Assembly (NCBI GenBank): GCA_018971065.1 | Contig: JAGWVC010000013.1 | Coordinates: forward strand, 1 to 55,063 | Direction: 5' to 3' | DNA length: 55,063 bases | From: Sphingomonadales bacterium | GTDB lineage: Bacteria > Pseudomonadota > Alphaproteobacteria > Sphingomonadales > Sphingomonadaceae | Program-made: the position numbers and the translations under genes | Notes under the pieces: generated by a model | What the model was told of the DNA's origin: nothing | The model's database searches: none | The model's input: only the letters and a program-made list of their open reading frames with translations | Shown here: positions 49,279 to 55,063 of the stretch, one piece after another | Numbering within the stretch: position 1 is the stretch's first letter | How the letters are laid out: every line of letters begins with the position of its first letter

Positions 49279-50316
49279 TCAGGCGCCCTTGCCGGGCCTG
49301 GCGACGTAGAAGGTTTCCAGCGCGGTGATCGCGACGATGGTGACCGGGACCGCGACCATGACCGACACCGGCCCGAACAGGATCGAGAACACCAGCGTCG
49401 AGAAGATCGAGATGACCGGCGGCAGCGAGACCGACCGGTCCTCGACCATCGGCGTGACGAAATTGCCCTCGACGAAATGGACGCCCATGAACAACAGGGC
49501 GACGTAGAACGCGTCGGCCGGGCTTTGCGCGAAGGCCATCAGCACCGCGGGCACCGCAGCGAGGATGGCGCCGACATAGGGCACGAAGCACAGCAGCCCG
49601 CCGGTGAGGCCGAGCGCGATGGCGGCGTCGATGCCGAGCAGCCACAGCCCGCAGCCCGACAGCACGCCGATGGTGAGCATGACGACGAGCTGGCCCAGCA
49701 GCCAGCGGCGCAGGATCGTGGTGCAATCGTCGAGGAAGCCGGCAACCGCCACGCGCCGGTCGGGCGGGACCAGGCGCAGGAAACCGGTGCGGTAGCGATC
49801 CGGCTCGGCCGCGAGGTAGAGACCGCCGAAGAACACCAGCGCGACATAGGCGAGCCCGGCAAGCGAGGCGGTGACGAGGCTGGTAAGCACGCCGGTGATC
49901 GCGCCGGAGGCACTGCCGGCCCCGGCGCCGTCCAGCCCGCCGACGAAATAGTGCCCCAGCGGGTGCGCGCGGGCGGTGTCGATCAGCGCGGTGACGGCGA
50001 CGGGCGCGCGGTGGGCGATTTCGTTGTATTGAAGCGCGATCTGCGAGCCGAACAGCCACAGCACCGCCGCCGCCGTGGCCACCAGGACCAGCACGACCAC
50101 ACCGAGGCACAGGCCGATGGCGGCGCCGGTCAACGCGTGCAGCCGCATCGCCAGCCCGCGCAGGGCGACGGCCAGCAGGATGGCGCTGAACAGCAGCAGC
50201 AACGCGTCGAGCAGCCGCCAGCACGCCAGCGCCAGCGCGACGATCGCCAGTGCCCTGACCACGCGGCCGGTGAACGATCCGCCGGTGGTGCTGCCTGTTT
50301 CGTCCATATCGTCCAT
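49279..50316 (-). CDS. AI-2E-family permease
   Basis: Membrane protein of 345 residues with about eight hydrophobic segments in the pattern of the AI-2E transporter (UPF0118/PerM) family. It shows LLGQLVVMLTIGVLSGCGLW, GLLCFVPYVGAILAAVPAVL and VHFVEGNFVTPMVEDRSVSL, the last being the family's best-conserved segment. Members have been linked to autoinducer-2 export and to Na+(Li+)/H+ exchange, so the transported species is uncertain. GAAGGGG precedes the start. It follows the P-type ATPase gene by 6 nt in one operon. Confidence 0.86.
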   Translation of the reverse strand: MDDMDETGSTTGGSFTGRVVRALAIVALALACWRLLDALLLLFSAILLAVALRGLAMRLHALTGAAIGLCLGVVVLVLVATAAAVLWLFGSQIALQYNEIAHRAPVAVTALIDTARAHPLGHYFVGGLDGAGAGSASGAITGVLTSLVTASLAGLAYVALVFFGGLYLAAEPDRYRTGFLRLVPPDRRVAVAGFLDDCTTILRRWLLGQLVVMLTIGVLSGCGLWLLGIDAAIALGLTGGLLCFVPYVGAILAAVPAVLMAFAQSPADAFYVALLFMGVHFVEGNFVTPMVEDRSVSLPPVISIFSTLVFSILFGPVSVMVAVPVTIVAITALETFYVARPGKGA

Positions 50317-50322
50317 GCCCCT

Positions 50323-52866
50323 TCACGCGCGCGCCGGCGCGGCCATCCGTTTGGTGCATTCGAACAGCACCAGCAACCCCGCCCCGGTGGCGGCAACCAC
50401 GCCCAGTTCGCCCACCGCCAGCGCGGCCAGCCCGAACACACGGCCGATGCCGGGCACCGCCAGGATCAGCGCGGCGGCGCCGACGATGAAGCCGAGGACA
50501 TAGCGGAACGTGGCGCTGCCGCGCAGCACCGCGTGCGACAGCGCCGCATCGAACGAACGGTTGGCAAGGATCAGCGCGACGATAGCCGCGACCAGCGCGA
50601 AGAACACCAGGCTGCGCAGTTCGGCAACGGGCAGGGCATGGCTGGCGCCCCACAGGTAGATCGCGGCCAGCACCGCCAGCGCCATGCCGCCCTGGATGAG
50701 GCTGCGCACGATCATCGGCGAAGAGAACAGCCTTTCGGCAGGATGCCGGGGCGGGCGCTGCATGATGCGGCTTTCGTCGCGCTCGGCCTCGAACACCAGC
50801 GCGCAGACCGGATCGATGATCATTTCCAGCAACGCGATCTGGATCGGGCCGAAGATGACCGGATCGCCCAGCGCCAGCGGCAGGATGGCAAGGCCGGCGA
50901 TCGGAACGTGGACGCCGAAGATGAAACCCAGCGCCTTGCGGATATTGTCGTAGATGCGGCGGCCGGTGCGGATGGCGGCAACGATCGCGCCGAAATCGTC
51001 CTCCACCAGCACCAGCGCCGCCGCCTCGCGCGCGACATCGGTGCCGCGCCGGCCCATCGCGATGCCGATGTCGGCGGCCTTCAGCGCGGGGGCATCGTTG
51101 ACGCCGTCGCCGGTCATCGCCACGACCGCGCCCGTGGCCTTGAGCGCGGCGACGATGCGCAGCTTCTGTTCGGGCAGGGTGCGCGCGAACACCGATGCGG
51201 TGCCGACCGCGTGGGCCAGCGCGGCATCGTCCATCGCGGCGATGGCGCTGCCGGTCAGCACCCCGCCTTCCTCGATCCCCGCCGAGGTGGCGATGGCGCG
51301 GGCGGTGGCGGCATAATCGCCGGTGATCATCACCACGCGCACCCCGGCCGAGCGGCACTGGGCGATGGCTTCGGGCACACCGGCGCGCAGGGGATCGGCC
51401 AGGCCCGCGAGGCCCAGCAGGGTGAAGGCGTGCTGTTCGTGCGGGCGCGCGGGATCGGCGGGGTCGATATCGGCCACGGCAATGCCCAGCACGCGCATCC
51501 CGCGCCGGGCCATGTCCTCCACCGCCGCCTGCATCGCCGCCAGCGCCGGGCCTTCCAGCCGGCACAGGCCGGCAATCGCCTCGGGCGCGCCCTTGGTGGC
51601 GACGGTCAGCGTTTCCGCCGTTTCCGCCGAGCGCCAGACGTTCGACATGGCCAGCAGGTCGGGCCGCAGCGCGTGGGTGTGCAGCAGCGTGCGATCCGCC
51701 ACCGGGGCCGCCGATGCCGATAGCGCGGCGATGTGGAACGCGCTTTCCATCGGATCGACCGGCACCGGCGCGCTGGCCAGCACGCTGGTTTCCAGCAGGC
51801 GCAGCAGCGCGGGATCGCTCCACGACCCCTCCGCCGGGGCGAAGCGGCCATCGGGCAGCCACAGCTCGGTCACGGTCATGCGGTTGCGGGTCAGCGTGCC
51901 GGTCTTGTCGGTACACAGCACCGTCACCGCGCCCATCGTCTCGATCGCCGAGGCGCGACGGGTGAGCACCCCGACGCGGCCGATGCGCCAGGCGCCCATC
52001 GCCAGGAACACGGTGAGGACGACCGGGAATTCCTCGGGCAGCAGCGACATGGCGGTGGCGATTCCCGACAGCAGCGCCCCCAGCCAGTCGCCGGTGACAA
52101 GCCCCGACAGGCCGACCACGGCCGCCGCGACGACAAGGCCGATGGCGGCGCAGATGCGCACGATCCGCGCGGTTTCGACCTGGAGGCGCGGCGCGCCGGA
52201 ATCGAGCCCGGCCAGCGAGTGGCCGATGCGGCCGATGCTGCTGCGCGCGCCGGTGGCGGTGACGCGGGCAATGCCGCCGCCGCGCGTGACGATCGCCCCG
52301 GCAAAGACGTGCGGCGTATCGTCGCCGCCCGGTTCGGCCACCGGCGCCGCGTCGGCCGTGGCCGCCCGCTTGCGCACCGGCACCGATTCGCCGGTGAGCA
52401 GCGATTCATCGACCTGCATGTCGCCGGCCTCCAGCAGCAGGCCATCGGCGGCGATGCGATCGCCCTGGTCGAGCACGAGGATGTCACCGACGACGACCTC
52501 GCTGCCTGCCACGCGCACGGTCTCGCCATCGCGGATCACCAGCGCGCGCGGGGCGGCCATCGTCCGCAAGGCTTCGAGGACGTTTTCGGTGCGGCTTTCC
52601 TGGACGATGGTGATGGCGATCGAAAAGCAGGCGAATGCCAGCAGGATCACCGCCTCGGTCCGGTCACCCAGCAGCAGGTAGACCGCGCCGGCGACCAGCA
52701 GCATCGCCAGCATCGGTTCGCGCAGGACTTCCAGCGCGATCCGGAACGGGGTGCGGCGGGGCGGGCGCGGCAGTTCGTTGGGGCCGTCGCGCAGCAGCGC
52801 CTCACGCGCCTGTTGCGGCGACAGCCCGGCATGGCGGCGGTGCGGCAGGGTTGACGGCTGGTCCAT
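50323..52866 (-). CDS. P-type cation-translocating ATPase
   Basis: P-type ATPase of 847 residues with the actuator motif LTGES (157-161), phosphorylation site DKTGTLT (Asp320), and hinge MTGDGVNDAPALKAAD. The helix-4 motif is PEEFP (277-281) instead of the PEGLP/PEGMP of Ca2+ pumps, and the helix-5/6 region reads EMIIDPVCALVFEAE. It belongs to the P2-type fold but ion choice cannot be fixed; Ca2+, Mn2+ or Mg2+ are candidates. It lies in a stretch rich in metal exporters and starts the operon with the AI-2E-family gene. Confidence 0.87.
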   Translation of the reverse strand: MDQPSTLPHRRHAGLSPQQAREALLRDGPNELPRPPRRTPFRIALEVLREPMLAMLLVAGAVYLLLGDRTEAVILLAFACFSIAITIVQESRTENVLEALRTMAAPRALVIRDGETVRVAGSEVVVGDILVLDQGDRIAADGLLLEAGDMQVDESLLTGESVPVRKRAATADAAPVAEPGGDDTPHVFAGAIVTRGGGIARVTATGARSSIGRIGHSLAGLDSGAPRLQVETARIVRICAAIGLVVAAAVVGLSGLVTGDWLGALLSGIATAMSLLPEEFPVVLTVFLAMGAWRIGRVGVLTRRASAIETMGAVTVLCTDKTGTLTRNRMTVTELWLPDGRFAPAEGSWSDPALLRLLETSVLASAPVPVDPMESAFHIAALSASAAPVADRTLLHTHALRPDLLAMSNVWRSAETAETLTVATKGAPEAIAGLCRLEGPALAAMQAAVEDMARRGMRVLGIAVADIDPADPARPHEQHAFTLLGLAGLADPLRAGVPEAIAQCRSAGVRVVMITGDYAATARAIATSAGIEEGGVLTGSAIAAMDDAALAHAVGTASVFARTLPEQKLRIVAALKATGAVVAMTGDGVNDAPALKAADIGIAMGRRGTDVAREAAALVLVEDDFGAIVAAIRTGRRIYDNIRKALGFIFGVHVPIAGLAILPLALGDPVIFGPIQIALLEMIIDPVCALVFEAERDESRIMQRPPRHPAERLFSSPMIVRSLIQGGMALAVLAAIYLWGASHALPVAELRSLVFFALVAAIVALILANRSFDAALSHAVLRGSATFRYVLGFIVGAAALILAVPGIGRVFGLAALAVGELGVVAATGAGLLVLFECTKRMAAPARA

Positions 52867-52888
52867 GCTGCTCCCCCATCCGGCCGGG

Positions 52889-53386
52889 CTATGCGCCCGC
52901 CGGCTCGATCAGTTCCTCGATGAACAGCGCGATCAGCGCCGCCTGCGAGCCGGCGCCGGACTTGGCATAGACCCGCGCAAGCTGGGCGCGGACTGTGCCC
53001 GGCGCCGCGCCGCGCAGGTCGGCGATCTGCGCAATGTCGCAGCCCTTGATGGCGAACAGGGCAACGTCGGCCTCGGCCCCCGTCAACTGCCAGTCGGCGA
53101 AGCGCTGGCGCATCAGCCCGGCCAGCGCGCCGCGCGCGGTTGCCACTGCCGCTTCATCGCGGCGGGCGTTCAGCACGAGGTCGCGCACCTGCCACGCGCC
53201 GAGCAGCACCCCGGCCAGCAGCGCCAGCGCGGCGGCGGCCTCCACCGCGATATGCGGCCCCCAGCCATCGGCGCGAATATCGCCGGCGGCATCGGCCACG
53301 AAGAACACGGCGGCCAGCGTCTGCAAGGCAACCAGCGCGGACAGCGCGGTCGCCTTGCGTTCGAGGGTGCGGCGCCGTTCCTGCAT
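52889..53386 (-). CDS. Membrane-anchored LuxR-type HTH protein
   Basis: Protein of 165 residues. Two hydrophobic helices fill the first half (about 15-35 and 48-67), and a LuxR/GerE-like helix-turn-helix follows with LTGAEADVALFAIKGCDIAQIADLRGAAPGTVRAQLARVYAKSG, read in parts, and SQAALIALF. It would be a membrane-tethered DNA-binding regulator. It ends 22 nt before the P-type ATPase gene start on the same strand, so it may regulate that operon. Target and signal unknown. Confidence 0.78.
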   Translation of the reverse strand: MQERRRTLERKATALSALVALQTLAAVFFVADAAGDIRADGWGPHIAVEAAAALALLAGVLLGAWQVRDLVLNARRDEAAVATARGALAGLMRQRFADWQLTGAEADVALFAIKGCDIAQIADLRGAAPGTVRAQLARVYAKSGAGSQAALIALFIEELIEPAGA

Positions 53387-53395
53387 GAACCGGGA

Positions 53396-54091
53396 TTATC
53401 GCCGGCCCGGTGACATGGCCAGCAGGATTTCCCGGCCGCTACGGCGGGTTTCGAAGACCACGCCGGCCAAGTGTAGCGCGATCAGCAGGTACAGCAGGTT
53501 CACCGCGATTTCGTGGGCCTCGCCCAGCGGTCCTTCCGCCTCGGCTTCGCCGGCTTCGGATTCGGCTTCGGACCGGGTTTCGGGCATGCCGGCCGAGGGG
53601 CGGCGGTCATCGTCATCGCGTTCCCTGCCCTCGGCGGCGGATGGCGCGGCGGCATGATGCCCGGGGCGTTCAGCCCGGCCGCCGGTATCGGGCAGGCCCG
53701 CCATCGCGATTCCGGTGGCGATGATGACCGACAGGGTGCCCCAGATCGCATAGACCATCAGCGCGCCGAGCGGGTTGTGCGAGGCGTGGGCCGTGGCCTT
53801 GCCGGCGGCGATCTCGCGCAGATGCGCCAGCGCGCGGCGCGGGCTGGGCGGGAACGCGGAAAACCGGGCCTCGGCCGGGCCGATCACGCCCCACAGCAGG
53901 CGCAGCGACAGCAGGCCCGCCAGCGCATAACCGACCCATACGTGCGTGGCGCCGCCTTCGCGGGTGAACAGGGCGTTGGCGATCACCGCCGCGACGACAC
54001 CCCAATGGGTGAGTTTCACGATCGGGTCCCAATTGCGGCGGGGCGGGGCCAATTCGGGCTGGGGTTGGGGCTGGGATTCAGGCGGGATCAT
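53396..54091 (-). CDS. Cytochrome b561-family protein with acidic insertion
   Basis: Di-heme cytochrome b561-type membrane protein of 231 residues with four helices. Candidate heme ligands are in IVKLTHWGVVAA, THVWVGYALAG and LGEAHEIAVNLLYLLIALHLAG. Between helices 3 and 4 is a hydrophilic insertion of about 50 residues rich in Asp, Glu and Arg, absent from ordinary members of about 180 residues. Start 54091 was chosen for the AAGGAG 6 nt upstream; the ATG at 54109 would itself contain that site. It probably shuttles electrons from quinol to a periplasmic partner. Confidence 0.86.
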   Translation of the reverse strand: MIPPESQPQPQPELAPPRRNWDPIVKLTHWGVVAAVIANALFTREGGATHVWVGYALAGLLSLRLLWGVIGPAEARFSAFPPSPRRALAHLREIAAGKATAHASHNPLGALMVYAIWGTLSVIIATGIAMAGLPDTGGRAERPGHHAAAPSAAEGRERDDDDRRPSAGMPETRSEAESEAGEAEAEGPLGEAHEIAVNLLYLLIALHLAGVVFETRRSGREILLAMSPGRR

Positions 54092-54476
54092 CGTGCGCTC
54101 CTTCGGCATTGGCGAAGCGCGGGATGATCCGGATGCAATGGCGGCGCCATGCGCGGACCGCTTATCGGGGGACGGATAAGCGGCTGCTTATGCCGGGATG
54201 GCGGGCGCAAGACTTCCCGGGATGGCCGGATGATCCAGTCAATCGGGGAAGAAATGGTGCCCAGAAGAGGACTCCATCTGGCTGCCAAGTAACTGATCTC
54301 CGATCCTATTTTTGCTCGGGCGATCACCAGGAGCAACAATAGCAGCCACAGAAATCGATGCCAAGCACTCTTGAGCCGGGCGGCGTTAGTCGCATAGACT
54401 GGTCCTTGCCGATTGCCCGTGATCCGATGCGCCGGCGAATTGCCAGCGCCCACACGTCCAACGAGAACAGAGTCCA
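54092..54476. other. Non-coding gap before the nucleotidyltransferase-like gene
   Basis: No convincing gene was seen here. It includes an inverted repeat, CCGCTTATC (54158-54166) and GATAAGCGG (54175-54183), close to the cytochrome b561 start and possibly a control site for it. From about 54250 the GC content drops visibly compared with the rest of the window, continuing into the next gene. Confidence 0.5.
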
Positions 54477-54947
54477 ATGAATGACGAAATCGTGTTAGTG
54501 CCGCGTGGCACGAAAGGTCGACCGCAGGTCAGTCGCAAGCGCGCGGACCAGTTGATTGAAGCGCTTTTGATCGAAGTGGAGCGTATCAACAACGATCCGC
54601 TCCCGTGGTACGATGTGACGAAGTTGTCGATCTTCGGCAGCTATCTCTCATCTAAGTCGGTGCTCGGCGATCTCGACATCGCGGTGCGAACCACGCCGCG
54701 CTGGTTGCCGGAGTCGAACGGCTTTACACGTGCATGGCAAACCTTTCTTTCAGACTGTCCGCCTCCAATAGCGATCGCCCGCGACCAGTTGACCCTTATT
54801 CATTGGCCGCGTCTTTATGTCCTCAAGCGTCTCAAGCAGCTGGGTCGGGGCACCAGCATTCATTCCCAGCACGATCTGGAAAGTTGCGGCTTTGAGAACG
54901 AAGTCATCTTTGAGAAATCGGAAAGCGATCTCCTCTTCTTGAAGTAG
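54477..54947 (+). CDS. Nucleotidyltransferase-like protein (DNA polymerase beta fold)
   Basis: Protein of 156 residues with the nucleotidyltransferase pattern LSIFGSYLSSKSVLGDLDIAV (read in two parts): GS followed by a DLD metal motif, as in minimal nucleotidyltransferases. The third acidic residue is not clear. The remainder has no recognised domain, and no HEPN partner gene is seen before the window ends. Base composition is lower in GC than the rest of the window, suggesting transfer. Relatives include antitoxin-like, resistance and defence proteins; function open. Confidence 0.68.
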   Translation: MNDEIVLVPRGTKGRPQVSRKRADQLIEALLIEVERINNDPLPWYDVTKLSIFGSYLSSKSVLGDLDIAVRTTPRWLPESNGFTRAWQTFLSDCPPPIAIARDQLTLIHWPRLYVLKRLKQLGRGTSIHSQHDLESCGFENEVIFEKSESDLLFLK

Positions 54948-55063
54948 CGGCTTAGATGCGTAAGAACGTCGAGTTCGGCTTTCTCCCGATCCGAAAATTT
55001 TCTCAATTTTTTCAATCACTTAAGCGGTTTATGTTGGGGCCGGTCCTTACCTCGGTCCGTACT

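Noticed and set aside
54109..54342. Plus-strand open frame of 77 codons in the last gap
   Set aside because: No ribosome site, unusual composition and no recognisable family; it overlaps the cytochrome b561 promoter region.
54750..55019. Minus-strand gene of 89 codons at the window end
   Set aside because: It overlaps most of the 3' half of the nucleotidyltransferase-like gene, has no family motif, and is best explained as a shadow.
1..55063. CRISPR arrays, tRNA or rRNA genes, insertion sequences, prophage
   Set aside because: No regularly spaced repeats, cloverleaf genes, transposase or phage structural proteins were found on either strand.

Overview
The window is GC-rich, densely packed alphaproteobacterial chromosome, most like a sphingomonad (Novosphingobium/Sphingobium/Sphingomonas group). 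The support is two long TonB-dependent receptors with sphingomonad-type plugs, the many SDR, acyl-CoA dehydrogenase, NTF2-like and sulfotransferase genes, and an ECF sigma/ChrR pair. No rRNA, tRNA, insertion sequence, prophage or CRISPR array was seen. The last ~0.8 kb (from about 54.25 kb) is visibly less GC-rich than the rest.

Region 1 (1-33.1 kb) is a catabolic accessory island made of short divergent operons whose genes mostly overlap by 1-4 nt. It holds: DUF3237 (-); SDR, an ACAD10/11-like dehydrogenase and an APH-type kinase (+); an NTF2-like protein (-); a TonB receptor, an Old-Yellow-Enzyme/FAD reductase, an acyl-CoA dehydrogenase and an acyl-CoA ligase (+); an eight-gene minus-strand operon (SDR, SDR, NTF2-like, two small alpha/beta-barrel-like proteins, Gfo/Idh-like, thioesterase, P450); an amidohydrolase and a PRISE-type reductase (+); an HpaI-type aldolase and a 3-alpha-HSD-like SDR (-); an FAD hydroxyacid dehydrogenase, an FMN hydroxyacid dehydrogenase and AtuA (+); an LLM flavoprotein, sulfotransferase, TIM-barrel isomerase, DUF1214 and NTF2-like protein (-); and an AMACR-type racemase (+). 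Together this looks like uptake through the outer membrane, CoA activation, oxidation and beta-oxidation-like steps, racemisation of alpha-methyl branches, handling of hydroxyacyl-CoAs by phosphorylation, and aldol cleavage followed by hydroxyacid oxidation. A branched, oxygenated (terpenoid- or steroid-like) substrate fits, but the substrate cannot be read from sequence. No recognisable transcription regulator lies in these 33 kb.

Region 2 (33.1-39.1 kb) is a membrane-lipid/oxidative-stress regulon. It holds a Cfa-type methyltransferase, DUF1365, a flavin amine-oxidase-like protein, an ECF sigma factor, a ChrR-type zinc/cupin anti-sigma factor, DUF1295 and DUF2177. Three promoters of the form TGATCC-N18-TA sit in front of its three transcription units, which suggests that the sigma factor controls all of them, including its own operon.

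Region 3 (39.1-43.7 kb) is modABC, preceded on the same strand by a TonB receptor with a 58-nt gap.

Region 4 (43.7-54.1 kb) is housekeeping and ion homeostasis. It holds a diacylglycerol-kinase-like protein followed by a remnant of a metallophosphoesterase gene, an RNase H-like protein, a CaCA antiporter behind a candidate yybP-ykoY (Mn2+) riboswitch, an RcnA-type Ni/Co exporter with a cysteine-free RcnR/CsoR-family repressor, a small secreted protein, a CDF transporter, an AI-2E-family permease, a P-type ATPase, a membrane-anchored LuxR-type protein and a cytochrome b561. A nucleotidyltransferase-like gene in lower-GC DNA closes the window.
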